Under the pieces are notes generated by a model. That model ran no database searches, was not told the DNA's origin, and saw nothing but the letters and a program-made list of their open reading frames with translations. The position numbers and the translations under genes were made by a program. From Cereibacter azotoformans (GTDB taxonomy: Bacteria > Pseudomonadota > Alphaproteobacteria > Rhodobacterales > Rhodobacteraceae), in the NCBI GenBank assembly GCA_017599285.1, contig JAGFXX010000001.1:806001-870000 (forward strand): 64,000 nucleotides of DNA, written 5' to 3'. Shown here in pieces: positions 44,475 through 52,844 of this stretch. Positions within the stretch are counted from its first letter, which is position 1. Every line of letters begins with the position of its first letter.

Positions 44475-46064
44475 TCAGGCGTGCGAGCTGTAGTGGACGT
44501 CCTTCATGTCCGCGCCCGGCGCCGATTTCTGGCGCCGGTGGATCAGCCGGTTCAGAGCATTGACATAGGCCTTGACGCTGGCCACCACCGTATCAGTGTC
44601 GGCGGCCTGGCCGGTCGCGATCTTGCCGTCTTCTTCCAGCCGGACCGAGACCGTGGCCTGCGCGTCGGTGCCTTCCGTCACCGCATGGACCTGATAGAGA
44701 TGCAGCCGTGCGTGATGCGGATAGAGCATCTTGACCGCGTTGAAGGCCGCATCCACCGGGCCGTCGCCGGTCGCGTCGATGGAATGATCGACCCCCTCGA
44801 CCGAGAGGGTCATCTCGGCCTCCTGCGGGCCGTCGGTGCCGCAGACCACGCGCAGGCGCTTGAGTTGCAGGACGTCATGTTCGGCCGAGGTGGCCTGATC
44901 CTGGATCAGCGCCACGATGTCGTCGTCGAACACTTCCTTCTTGCGGTCGGCCAGGGCCTTGAAGCGCACGAAGACGTCGTTGAGCTGGTTCTCGCCCAGA
45001 TCATAGCCCAGATCCTTGAGCTTGGCGCGCAGCGCCGCCCGGCCCGAGTGCTTGCCCATCACCAGCGAGGTGTCGGCCAGACCCACATCGGCCGGGCGCA
45101 TGATCTCGAAGGTCTGGGCGTTCTTCAGCATCCCGTCCTGATGGATGCCGGATTCGTGGGCGAAGGCGTTCTTGCCGACGATGGCCTTGTTGAACTGCAC
45201 CGGGAAGCCCGAGACCGTCGCGACCTTGCGGCTGATGTTCATGATCCGCGTCGTGTCGATGCCGGTGCGGTAGGGCATGATGTCATTTCGGACCTTCAGC
45301 GCCATCACGACCTCTTCCAGCGCGGTGTTGCCCGCGCGCTCGCCGAGGCCGTTGATCGTGCATTCGATCTGCCGCGCGCCGGCCTCGACGGCGGCCAGCG
45401 CATTCGCGGTCGCCATGCCGAGGTCGTTGTGGCAGTGCGTGGCGAAGATCACCGTGTCCGCGCCCGGCACCCGCTCCAGCAGCATGCGGATCAGGTCGGC
45501 GCTTTCGCGGGGCGCGGTGTAGCCCACCGTGTCGGGGATGTTGATCGTGGTGGCGCCCGCCTTGATCGCGATCTCGACCACGCGGCAGAGGTAGTCATGC
45601 TCGGTCCGCGTGGCGTCCATCGGCGACCATTGCACGTTGTCGCAGAGGTTGCGCGCGTGGCTCACCGTGTCGTGGATCCGCTCGGCCATCTGGTCCATGT
45701 CGAGGTTCGGGATCGCGCGGTGCAGCGGCGAAGTGCCGATGAAGGTGTGGATGCGCGGGGATCTGGCGTGCTTCACCGCCTCCCAGCAGCGGTCGATGTC
45801 CTTGTAGTTCGCCCGCGCGAGGCCGCAGATCGTGGAAGTCTTCGATTGCCTCGCGATGGCCGAAACCGCCTCGAAATCGCCTTCGGACGCAATGGGGAAG
45901 CCCGCCTCGATGATGTCCACGCCCATCTCGTCGAGCAGCGCCGCGATCTCGAGCTTTTCGTCGTGGGTCATGGTCGCGCCGGGCGACTGCTCGCCGTCGC
46001 GCAGCGTGGTGTCGAAAATCAGGACGCGGTCCTGCTCGGAGGCGGTCTTGGTCGTGTCGGTCAT
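44475..46064 (-). CDS. leuA: 2-isopropylmalate synthase
   Basis: 529 residues, the long LeuA form. Catalytic TIM barrel: RVLIFDTTLRDGEQSPGATM, FATHCHNDLGMATANALAAVEAGARQIECTINGLGERAGNTALEEVVMAL, and the linker NKAIVGKNAFAHESGIHQDGMLKN. The C-terminal regulatory (leucine-sensing) domain is present (TVSVRLEEDGKIATGQAADTDTVVASVKAYVNALNRL). It condenses 2-ketoisovalerate with acetyl-CoA as the first step of leucine synthesis. Start ATG at 46064. Likely controlled by feedback through the C-terminal domain and by the leader region upstream. Confidence 0.97.
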   Translation of the reverse strand: MTDTTKTASEQDRVLIFDTTLRDGEQSPGATMTHDEKLEIAALLDEMGVDIIEAGFPIASEGDFEAVSAIARQSKTSTICGLARANYKDIDRCWEAVKHARSPRIHTFIGTSPLHRAIPNLDMDQMAERIHDTVSHARNLCDNVQWSPMDATRTEHDYLCRVVEIAIKAGATTINIPDTVGYTAPRESADLIRMLLERVPGADTVIFATHCHNDLGMATANALAAVEAGARQIECTINGLGERAGNTALEEVVMALKVRNDIMPYRTGIDTTRIMNISRKVATVSGFPVQFNKAIVGKNAFAHESGIHQDGMLKNAQTFEIMRPADVGLADTSLVMGKHSGRAALRAKLKDLGYDLGENQLNDVFVRFKALADRKKEVFDDDIVALIQDQATSAEHDVLQLKRLRVVCGTDGPQEAEMTLSVEGVDHSIDATGDGPVDAAFNAVKMLYPHHARLHLYQVHAVTEGTDAQATVSVRLEEDGKIATGQAADTDTVVASVKAYVNALNRLIHRRQKSAPGADMKDVHYSSHA

Positions 46065-46097
46065 GTGAATTCTCTCGTTGTCCTCAGCTTCGGTCCC

Positions 46098-46136
46098 GGG
46101 CGCTGGTCACCTCCGAGCGGTCGCGCCCAAGGGCAC
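46098..46136 (-). promoter_or_regulatory. Alternative hairpins in the leuA leader (candidate attenuator)
   Basis: On the leuA strand, GGGCGC (46123-46128) can pair either with GTGCCC just before it (46131-46136, two-base loop) or with GCGCCC after it (46098-46103, 19-base loop). These mutually exclusive stems start right after the stop of the leucine-rich leader peptide and end 33 bases before the leuA ATG. No U-run is seen, so control could act on leuA translation or Rho-dependent termination. Confidence 0.5.
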
Positions 46137-46138
46137 GC

Positions 46139-46228
46139 TCAGAGGCAGCTAAGGAGAAGAAGCGCACGGGTGGCCATCGCCCGGAGGGGCGGGGCAATAG
46201 TGATCGCAATGGAGCGGTCCCGTGTCAT
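46139..46228 (-). CDS. Leucine-rich leader peptide of leuA (leuL-like)
   Basis: 29 residues: MTRDRSIAITIAPPLRAMAT then RALLLLSCL. Four consecutive Leu codons and a final Leu lie at the end, just before the alternative hairpins, the classic layout of an amino-acid biosynthesis attenuator. There is no ribosome-binding site. The -10-like TAATAT (46236-46241) is placed so that transcription would start at or next to the A of the ATG, implying a leaderless mRNA, as known for trpL in Sinorhizobium. The -35 is weak (CTTCCC). A shorter version starting at the internal ATG (46176) would keep all five terminal Leu codons. Confidence 0.6.
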   Translation of the reverse strand: MTRDRSIAITIAPPLRAMATRALLLLSCL

Positions 46229-46493
46229 GGCGCGGATATTACGGAGGACGGTGCAAAAGGGAAGCGGGAAAATGACCCTGCGCCCTCGGATCCGGGTCGC
46301 ACCGTGCGTCCAGAGGGTGTCGGGGCGGCCCTTGCTTCGGGCGCAAGGCTGCCATGCGAAAATTGCCCGCGCGGGCAGGTCGCAGCCCCTGTCGGGGCGG
46401 AATTGATGCAGCGCAACCGCCGCGGGTCCGTGCCGGCGTAGATCTCTCGCTGTGAGAACCACAACGGCTTGCAGCGCAGAAAGGACGACTGAG
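46229..46493. other. Gap between leuA leader and the pseudoazurin-like gene
   Basis: About 265 bases holding the leuA-side -10 (46236-46241), the FNR/NnrR-type palindrome at 46403-46416 and a possible ribosome site (AAGGACG) before the ATG at 46494. No gene is supported: open frames here are short and Arg-rich. Confidence 0.5.
46403..46416 (+). promoter_or_regulatory. FNR/NnrR-type binding site upstream of the pseudoazurin-like gene
   Basis: TTGATGCAGCGCAA fits TTG-N8-CAA. The left half TTGAT is the FNR half site and the right half CGCAA is the NnrR-type half found at nirK. It is 78 bases upstream of the ATG, close enough for activation. Suggests induction under low oxygen and/or nitric oxide. 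Confidence 0.5.
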
Positions 46494-46955
46494 ATGCTTG
46501 CGAAACTCCCGATGATCGGCCTTGCCGCGGGGTTCGCCGCGGCCCTTGCCGCGCCCGCCGCCCTTGCGACCCATTACGAGATCGCGATGGTGCACAACGG
46601 CTCGACCGGCGCCAAGGCCTTCGAGCCCGCCTTCGTCCAGGCGAGCGTCGGCGACACCGTCACCTTCGTGCCCGTGGACAAGGGCTTCAACGCCGAGATC
46701 ATCCCCGGAATGCTGCCGCTGGGCGCGCGCGGCTTCAGGGGCGGCATGAACGAGCCGGTGACGATCACCCTGACGCAGGAAGGCGTCTGGGGCGTCAAGA
46801 GCATGCCCTACTACGGGATGGGGATGGTGGCGGTGATCCAGGTCGGGTCGCCCGTCAATCTCGACGAGGCCATGTCGATACCGCAACCGGCGCGGGCGCA
46901 GGCCCGGATGGAGCCGATCTTCGCGCAGGTGCTGCAGAACTACGAGGCCAACTGA
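46494..46955 (+). CDS. ppaZ: Pseudoazurin-like protein lacking copper ligands
   Basis: 153 residues from the ATG at 46494. A signal peptide (MLAKLPMIGLAAGFAAALAAPAALA) precedes a cupredoxin fold plainly related to pseudoazurin (HNGSTGAKAFEPAFVQASVGDTVTFVP). The type 1 copper ligands of pseudoazurin are replaced: His40 by Phe65 (DKGFN), Cys78 by Ser103 and His81 by Tyr106 (VKSMPYYGMGM); only the axial Met (Met111) remains. It cannot form a normal blue-copper site. I recall that a pseudoazurin-like gene without copper ligands (ppaZ) was described near nirK in R. sphaeroides 2.4.3; this appears to be the same gene. Convergent with nirV. Confidence 0.88.
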   Translation: MLAKLPMIGLAAGFAAALAAPAALATHYEIAMVHNGSTGAKAFEPAFVQASVGDTVTFVPVDKGFNAEIIPGMLPLGARGFRGGMNEPVTITLTQEGVWGVKSMPYYGMGMVAVIQVGSPVNLDEAMSIPQPARAQARMEPIFAQVLQNYEAN

Positions 46956-46976
46956 TCCTGCGCCACCGCAGGCAGG

Positions 46977-47000
46977 GCCCGGCCGCTCTGGCCGGGCTTT
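46977..47000 (+). terminator. Terminator after the pseudoazurin-like gene
   Basis: 8-bp arms GCCCGGCC/GGCCGGGC, five-base loop, then TTTCG. It lies between the converging pseudoazurin-like and nirV genes. Confidence 0.6.
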
Positions 47001-47013
47001 CGCTTGCACGGCC

Positions 47014-47868
47014 TCAGGGAATGTCCCGGACCAGCCGGAAGCCAAGGAAGTCGGGCGGGATCCCGGCCGCGCAGCCGCCCGATCGCGCGTCGCGGATGAA
47101 ATCGACCATGAAGGCCCGGTGCTTGCCCTGCGCGACGCGCACGCCGCAGAACCGCTCGGACGCGATCTGCTCGCCCGTGGACGACAGCGAGATCTTCTCG
47201 TCGCAACTCGTCGTCCATTCCCAGACGTTGCCGGCCAGATCCCGCAGCCCGAGGCTGTTCCGGCCGAAATGCCCGGAGGGGCGCGGCACGAGATCGGCGC
47301 TGCCCCGTCGATCCACCTCCGAGCGGTAGCTGGCCAGCCAGCGGTCGGACGGGTTCTCGCCTTCCGCGCCCAGAGCGCCGTCAAAGCCCCGCTCGGCCGC
47401 GGCGCGCAGCCATTCGGCGTCCGAAGGCAGCCGCCACTCCTGTCCGGTCCGCTCGGACAGCCAGGCCGCATAGGCGGTGGCGTCCGACCAGTTCACGCCG
47501 GTCTGCGGCAGGTGGGCGCCGGGCGTCCTTGTGGTGGGCTGGCAGGCGCCCTCGGCCACGCAGCGCGCGTATTCCTCCTGCGTCACCTGGCCTGCCATGA
47601 TGTCGAAGGCCCGGATCTCGATATGGGTGGGCGGAGGGTCGATCCGCCGCGTGCCGATCCGGTATTCGGCCGACGACCGATAGAGCGCGGGTCCGGGCGG
47701 AATGGATACGGTCTCGGGCGGGGGCAACCGTGGCGCGGAGGGGGCGAGGCCGAAGCCTCCGAAGGCGGCGAGGGCTAGCAGGCCCGAGGCGAGGGCGGCG
47801 CGCAACATGGCACGGGTTCCTGTTCGAGAACGGCTCCGGGCCGGCGGCCGCCTGTCCGGCGTGGTCAT
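47014..47868 (-). CDS. nirV: NirV, formylglycine-generating-enzyme-family protein
   Basis: 284 residues from the ATG at 47868; the ATG at 47808 (MLRAALASGLL, with AGGAA upstream) is an alternative that would begin exactly at the hydrophobic signal segment. The FGE-sulfatase/SUMF1 fold shows as FDIMAGQVTQEEYARCVAEG, VNWSDATAYAAWLSERTGQEWRLPSDAEWLRAAAERG, LGLRDLAGNVWEWTTSCDE and the end GFRLVRD. NirV is known to follow nirK in several denitrifiers; its function is unclear and it is reported not to be required for nitrite reduction. Separated from nirK by 161 bases with a strong hairpin. Confidence 0.87.
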   Translation of the reverse strand: MTTPDRRPPARSRSRTGTRAMLRAALASGLLALAAFGGFGLAPSAPRLPPPETVSIPPGPALYRSSAEYRIGTRRIDPPPTHIEIRAFDIMAGQVTQEEYARCVAEGACQPTTRTPGAHLPQTGVNWSDATAYAAWLSERTGQEWRLPSDAEWLRAAAERGFDGALGAEGENPSDRWLASYRSEVDRRGSADLVPRPSGHFGRNSLGLRDLAGNVWEWTTSCDEKISLSSTGEQIASERFCGVRVAQGKHRAFMVDFIRDARSGGCAAGIPPDFLGFRLVRDIP

Positions 47869-47992
47869 GCGGGCCCCGAGCAAGGCGAGGGTCAGCGCCT
47901 CCCGCGACGGGACGCACATCGGCCGAAGCGGTGCCGGTGCCGCGGGAGGGCCGGAGCGGGACCGCAGGGCAGGCGCCCCTTGTCCCGGGAGG

Positions 47993-48020
47993 GGATCGGC
48001 CGGTGGGTGCCGGCCGATCC
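47993..48020. other. Strong hairpin between nirK and nirV
   Basis: Perfect 11-bp arms GGATCGGCCGG/CCGGCCGATCC with a six-base loop, starting nine bases after the nirK stop. No T-run follows on the nirK strand. It may protect the 3' end of nirK mRNA or reduce read-through into nirV. Confidence 0.6.
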
Positions 48021-48029
48021 GGAGCCGGG

Positions 48030-49154
48030 TCAGCCGGTGAGGCCGACCGGCGCCACGACCTGTTCCATCAGGTCGTTGTCCCACTCGCCCTCGACGAGGA
48101 CGTGCGCCGTGGCGCCCTTGTGGACCGCCTCGATCAGGTTGTGGTTGACGTAGGCGTAGACGCCCGGCTGGAGGAAGCGGTAGAGGGCCGCCCCCGCCGA
48201 GCCGCCGCGGATGAACCAGGTCTCGAGGTCACGCTCGGGCGCGTTGTGGAACTTGCCGGTTTCCCAGACGAGATCGCCGTGCCCGCCGATGAGGTGCGGG
48301 CGCGAGTCGCGGTTGGGCTGGCTGTGGACGAAGAGGACGTTGTCGCCCACCTTGGCCTTCAGCGCGCCCTCGCCGGTCAGGGCGCCCACCGCGCCGTTGA
48401 AGACGATGTGGCTGGGGATCAGCGTGTCCATCACCGCGACCATGTCCTCGTAGCCCTCCGACGGGTCGGAGAAGCGCATGTAGGTGCCGTTCTCGTCCTT
48501 CGGGATGTAGTGGTCGCTCTCGCCGATGTAATAGACGGTGTCATAGCGCACCGGCTTGCCCTCGTGGTCCTTCAGGCCGTCGCGCGGCAGCACCATGATG
48601 CAGCCCGCCATGCCCGAGACGACGTGCCAGGGGATCATCGGGCCGCCGGGGGCGCAGTGATAGACGAAGGCGCCCGCGCGCGTGGCCTTGAACCGCAGGA
48701 CGACCTTCTCGCCCGGATTGATGAGCGTGAGCCCGCCGCCTCCCAGCGCGCCGGTGGCGGCGTGGAAGTCGATGTTGTGGGGCATGGTGTTCTCGGGCGG
48801 GTTGATCAGGGTGAGTTCGACATAGTCGCCCTCATGCACGATCATCAGCGGGCCGGGGATCGAGCCGTCGAAGGTCATCGCCTGCAGGTAGGCATCTTCG
48901 TCGAGCTGCACTTCCTTCTCGATGATCCGCATCTCGAATTCGTTGATGACGGGGCCGCTGGCGGCCACCTGCTCGTGGGCATGCGCGAAGGGCGGAGGCA
49001 CGAGCGTGTGCTTCACGCGGGGCAGGTTGCTGAGATCGACGGGAGCTGCACTGGCAAGCTGGGCCGGAGCTTCCTCGGCGCCTGCCGTCCGGATCACGAG
49101 CGGCGCTGACGCGAGCGCGGCGGCTCCCACGAGGGCGGCGCGGCGGGTAAACAT
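48030..49154 (-). CDS. nirK: Copper-containing nitrite reductase NirK
   Basis: 374 residues, with a Tat-type signal ([20 protein letters not shown]). Two cupredoxin domains. Type 1 copper ligands: His126 (MPHNIDFH), Cys167 and His177 ([18 protein letters not shown]) and Met182. Type 2 ligands: His131, His166 and His338 (VNHNL). The catalytic Asp129 and the [10 protein letters not shown] His are present. It reduces nitrite to nitric oxide in the periplasm. Upstream is a TTGCG-N4-CGCAA palindrome for NnrR. All catalytic residues are intact, so it should be active. Confidence 0.97.
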   Translation of the reverse strand: MFTRRAALVGAAALASAPLVIRTAGAEEAPAQLASAAPVDLSNLPRVKHTLVPPPFAHAHEQVAASGPVINEFEMRIIEKEVQLDEDAYLQAMTFDGSIPGPLMIVHEGDYVELTLINPPENTMPHNIDFHAATGALGGGGLTLINPGEKVVLRFKATRAGAFVYHCAPGGPMIPWHVVSGMAGCIMVLPRDGLKDHEGKPVRYDTVYYIGESDHYIPKDENGTYMRFSDPSEGYEDMVAVMDTLIPSHIVFNGAVGALTGEGALKAKVGDNVLFVHSQPNRDSRPHLIGGHGDLVWETGKFHNAPERDLETWFIRGGSAGAALYRFLQPGVYAYVNHNLIEAVHKGATAHVLVEGEWDNDLMEQVVAPVGLTG

Positions 49155-49220
49155 CGGGTTCTCTCCTTCGATGGATGATGCCTATGACCCGATCGGTAGA
49201 TCCTCTGGAGAGGCCGGAGT

Positions 49221-49234
49221 TTGCGGTTGCGCAA
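49221..49234 (-). promoter_or_regulatory. NnrR-type box upstream of nirK
   Basis: TTGCGGTTGCGCAA, a perfect TTGCG-N4-CGCAA palindrome of the FNR/CRP superfamily, centred about 73 bases upstream of the nirK start. NnrR, the NO-responsive activator of nirK in R. sphaeroides, recognises such sites; nnrR itself is not in the window. The rest of the 216-base gap holds no gene. Confidence 0.75.
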
Positions 49235-49370
49235 CAAGCGCCGGCAGCGGCCGGAGGCCGGTCGCAAATGTCGCACCCTGTAAAACAAGGGCCCTGCGTC
49301 GCACGGCGCGCCAATGGCGACCGCCGCGGCGCCACGCATGCCCGGCGTGCCGCTGGCGGCGCGTGCGAGG

Positions 49371-50873
49371 TCAGTTGGCCGGAATGGACTCGGCGGGCGG
49401 AGTGGCGTCCTCGGCCGGGGCGGGAGTGTCCCCCGCCTCTTCGGTGGCGGGCTCGGCGAGGATGCCGTCCTTCCATTCGCCCGCGCTTTCCTGGCCCGTG
49501 GCGTACCGCATCACGCCCTGGCCCTGGCGCTTGCCGGCGCGGAAGGTGCCCTCGTAGATGTCGCCGTTGGCGTAGGTCGCGACACCTTCGCCGTCGATCT
49601 CGCCCGCCTTCCAGCCGCCCTTGTAGCGGAAGCCGTCGGCCATCGTGATCTCGCCCTGGCCCTCGCGTTGGCCCCGGACGAACTGGCCGGTGTAGATCGT
49701 GCCGTCGGCGTAGGACGCGACGCCCTGGCCGTGGCGCTGGCCCTCGTGCCAGTCGCCCTCGTAGCGGTAGCCGTCGGGATAGGTCATCACCCCGCGGCCG
49801 TGGTTCTTCGCGGCGCGGAACTCGCCCTCGTAGACGAGGCCGTTGGCGTAGGTGGCCGTGCCGCGCCCCTCGATCACGCCGGCCTTCCAGTCGCCCTCGT
49901 AGGTCGAGCCGTCGGGATAGGTGATCTTGCCGCGTCCCTCGGGCTGGTCCTCGTGGAACTGCCCGACATAGACCGAACCGTCGGGATAGGTCACGCGGCC
50001 TTCGCCCTCGATGCGGCCATCCACCCAGTTGCCTTCATAGACATAGCCGTCGGAGCCGCGGAAGGTGCCCTGTCCGTGGCGGCGGTCGGCGTGGAACGCG
50101 CCCTCGTAGATGTCGCCGTTCCGGTGGGTGACGCGGCCCGTGCCTTCGCGCTGGCCGTCCTTCAGCTCGCCCTCATAGACGTCGCCGTTGGGCTGGGTGA
50201 GCTTGCCCGTGCCGTTGATCTGGCCGTTCTGCCAGGCGCCGACATAGATCAGCCCGTCCGGCATGGTCAGCGTGCCCTGACCCTGCCGCTGGCCCTTCAC
50301 CAGATCGCCTTCATAGACCGCGCCGTCGGGGTAGGTGATCCGGCCGCGGCCCTCCTTGACCCCCTCGACCCAGTCGCCCTCGTAGCGGTAGCCGCCCGGA
50401 TTCTCCATCGCGCCGCGGCCATGATGCACGGCGTTGCGGAACTCTCCGCGATAGACCGAGCCGTTGGCATAGTGCGCGGTGCCCTCGCCGGTCATCTGGC
50501 CGCCAGACCACTGGCCCTCGTAGGTGCCGCCGTCCGAGAAGGTGATCTTGCCCTGACCCTCGGGCTTGCCCGCGGCAAAGCTGCCCTCGTAGATCGAGCC
50601 GTTGGGAAAGCGCGCGCGGCCCTGGCCGCTGATCTCGCCATCGACCCACTCGCCGGTGTATTCGTAGCCGTTCGGCAGGCGGTAGGTGCCGGTCCCGTGC
50701 TGGAGTCCGTTGCGGAAGGTGCCCTCATAGACCGAGCCGTCGTCATATTGCTTGGTCGTGACCGGGCCCGGCTCCTGCGCCGGGGCTGGCGCAGCCCCCA
50801 GCGTGGCTCCGATGGCCACAGCGATCAGACCGCCCCCGAGGACCTGCCCGATCCGTTCCTTCGTCTTCCGCAT
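49371..50873 (-). CDS. Exported MORN-repeat protein (19 repeats)
   Basis: 500 residues from the ATG at 50873 (an ATG at 50906 lacks a ribosome site). Signal peptide: MRKTKERIGQVLGGGLIAVAIGATLGAAPAPAQ. The rest is a regular array of 19 MORN units of 23 residues (YEGxWxxGxxxGxGxxxYxxGxx), the last one degenerate (SAGEW). A Glu/Ala/Pro-rich tail follows. MORN arrays form a long beta-hairpin ladder that binds proteins or lipids. It is divergent from nadE and next to nirK, but no functional tie is visible. Bacterial exported MORN proteins are mostly uncharacterised. Confidence 0.88.
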   Translation of the reverse strand: MRKTKERIGQVLGGGLIAVAIGATLGAAPAPAQEPGPVTTKQYDDGSVYEGTFRNGLQHGTGTYRLPNGYEYTGEWVDGEISGQGRARFPNGSIYEGSFAAGKPEGQGKITFSDGGTYEGQWSGGQMTGEGTAHYANGSVYRGEFRNAVHHGRGAMENPGGYRYEGDWVEGVKEGRGRITYPDGAVYEGDLVKGQRQGQGTLTMPDGLIYVGAWQNGQINGTGKLTQPNGDVYEGELKDGQREGTGRVTHRNGDIYEGAFHADRRHGQGTFRGSDGYVYEGNWVDGRIEGEGRVTYPDGSVYVGQFHEDQPEGRGKITYPDGSTYEGDWKAGVIEGRGTATYANGLVYEGEFRAAKNHGRGVMTYPDGYRYEGDWHEGQRHGQGVASYADGTIYTGQFVRGQREGQGEITMADGFRYKGGWKAGEIDGEGVATYANGDIYEGTFRAGKRQGQGVMRYATGQESAGEWKDGILAEPATEEAGDTPAPAEDATPPAESIPAN

Positions 50874-51055
50874 CCGCTCTTGCCCCGTTCGCCGACTGTC
50901 CTGCATGCTGGCTTCAAGCTGGCCGGGGGCAGAGCCTAGTGGCTGCCCCCCCGGCTGACAAGCGCCTCGGCCGCTATCGCCTTTCCCTTGCCCGGCAGTC
51001 TGCTAGAAGACAAGCCAAACCCGCGTGAGCCGGGATCGCAGACGGACCAGGGACC

Positions 51056-52720
51056 ATGACAGAACGTTTCCGCCTCACCCTCGCGCAGCTCAACCCGACG
51101 GTGGGCGATCTTGCCGGCAACGTGGCGCTGGCCCGCAAGGCGTGGGAGGCCGCGCGCGCCGCGGGTTCCGACATGGTGGCGCTGACCGAGATGTTCGTCA
51201 CCGGCTACCAGACGCAGGATCTGGTGATGCGGCGGGCCTTCGTGCGGGATGCGATGGCGGCGATCGAGCGGCTGGCGGCCGACTGCGCCGAGGGTCCCGC
51301 CATCGGGATCGGCGGCCCCTGTCTCGTGGGCGACCGGCTGATGAACGGCTACTGGCTGCTCGAGGGCGGGCGCGTCACCGCCACGGTCTTCAAGCATCAC
51401 CTTCCGAACGGGGAGGTCTTCGACGAGAAGCGGCTGTTCTCTTCGGGCGAGGTTCACGGGCCCTGCCGGGTGGGGCCGCTGCGCATCGGCATCCCGATCT
51501 GCGAGGACAGCTGGCATCCCGACGTCTGCGAGACGCTGGCCGAGACCGGGGCCGAGATCCTGCTGGTGCCCAACGGCTCGCCCTATCACCGCGAGAAGCT
51601 CGACGTGCGGGTGAATCTGATGGTGACGCGGGTGGTCGAGACCGGCCTGCCGCTCGTCTATCTCAACATGGTGGGCGGGCAGGACGATCAGGTGTTCGAC
51701 GGGGCCTCCTTCGTGCTGAACCCGCACGGCCGGTTGATGGCACAGCTTCCCGCCTTCGAGGAGGCGCTGGTCCATGTCGATTTCGAGGCGACGGACGAGG
51801 GCTGGCGCGCGCTGCCCGCGCCGATCGTGGCCCAGCCCGACCTGTGGGAGGCCGACTATCACGCGATGGTCGTGGGCTTGCGGGACTACCTGGGCAAGAG
51901 CGGCTTTTCGCGCGCGCTGCTGGGCCTGTCGGGCGGGATCGACTCGGCGCTGGTGGCGGCGATCGCGGCGGATGCGCTCGGCCCCGAGGCGGTGCGCTGC
52001 GTGATGCTGCCCTCGCGCTACACGTCGCGCCATTCGCTCGAGGATGCGGCGGCGGTGGCCCGTGCCCTGGGCTGCCGGCTCGACGAGGTGGGGATCGAGG
52101 GGCCGCAGGAGGCGGTGGGGGCGGCGCTCGGCCCGCTGTTCGAGGGCACCGCGCCGGGGATCACCGAGGAAAACATCCAGAGCCGCCTGCGCGGGCTGCT
52201 GCTGATGGCGCTGTCGAACAAGTTCGGCGAGATGCTGCTGACCACCGGCAACAAGTCCGAGGTGGCGGTGGGCTATTGCACGATCTACGGCGACATGAAC
52301 GGGGGCTTCAACCCGATCAAGGATCTCTACAAGACCCGCGTCTTCCAGATGTGCCGCTGGCGCAACGCGCATCACCGGCCCTGGATGAAGGGACCTGCCG
52401 GCGAGGTGATCCCGCCGAGGGTGATCGACAAGCCCCCCTCGGCCGAGCTGCGCGAGGGCCAGAAGGACGAGGACAGCCTGCCGCCCTACGCCACGCTCGA
52501 CGCGATCCTCGAGGGGCTGGTGGACCGCGAGGAGAGTGCGGCCGAACTGGTCGCCCGGGGCTTCGACCGCGAGACCGTGACGAAGGTCGAGCGGCTGATC
52601 TTTCTCAGCGAATGGAAGCGGTTCCAGTCCGCGCCCGGCACGCGCCTGACGCGGCGCGCCTTCTGGCTCGACCGCCGCTACCCGATGGTGAACCGCTGGC
52701 GGGACGAAAGCGCGAACTGA
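51056..52720 (+). CDS. nadE: Glutamine-dependent NAD+ synthetase
   Basis: 554 residues. The N-terminal nitrilase-type glutaminase has the catalytic triad Glu (LTEMFVTGYQ), Lys (FKHHLPN) and Cys (IPICEDSW). The C-terminal synthetase has the PP-loop LSGGIDSALVAAIAADALG and the NAD-binding segments TTGNKSEVAVGYCTIYGDMNGGFNPIKDLYKT. It amidates deamido-NAD using glutamine. Normal length. Divergent from the MORN gene with a 148-base gap. Confidence 0.97.
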   Translation: MTERFRLTLAQLNPTVGDLAGNVALARKAWEAARAAGSDMVALTEMFVTGYQTQDLVMRRAFVRDAMAAIERLAADCAEGPAIGIGGPCLVGDRLMNGYWLLEGGRVTATVFKHHLPNGEVFDEKRLFSSGEVHGPCRVGPLRIGIPICEDSWHPDVCETLAETGAEILLVPNGSPYHREKLDVRVNLMVTRVVETGLPLVYLNMVGGQDDQVFDGASFVLNPHGRLMAQLPAFEEALVHVDFEATDEGWRALPAPIVAQPDLWEADYHAMVVGLRDYLGKSGFSRALLGLSGGIDSALVAAIAADALGPEAVRCVMLPSRYTSRHSLEDAAAVARALGCRLDEVGIEGPQEAVGAALGPLFEGTAPGITEENIQSRLRGLLLMALSNKFGEMLLTTGNKSEVAVGYCTIYGDMNGGFNPIKDLYKTRVFQMCRWRNAHHRPWMKGPAGEVIPPRVIDKPPSAELREGQKDEDSLPPYATLDAILEGLVDREESAAELVARGFDRETVTKVERLIFLSEWKRFQSAPGTRLTRRAFWLDRRYPMVNRWRDESAN

Positions 52721-52844
52721 CGGCCGGCGCCATCGCCGGCCAGCCGGAAGCTGCGGGTGCCTGTGGGTGGGGCGGGGCCTTTTGGAGGCCGGGCGGCGTT
52801 TGGCCGGGTCAAGGTTCGGCCGAGACGGGGGCGTCAGCGACGGG

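Noticed and set aside
46229-46462. Upstream extension of the leuA leader ORF (107-codon frame ending at 46139)
   Set aside because: The upstream part is Arg/Pro-rich, has no ribosome site and lies ahead of the likely -10 box; only the 29-codon end is supported.
49371-50873. Regular 69-base repeats that could look like a CRISPR or satellite array
   Set aside because: They encode in-phase MORN units of an exported protein, with no spacers of unrelated sequence.
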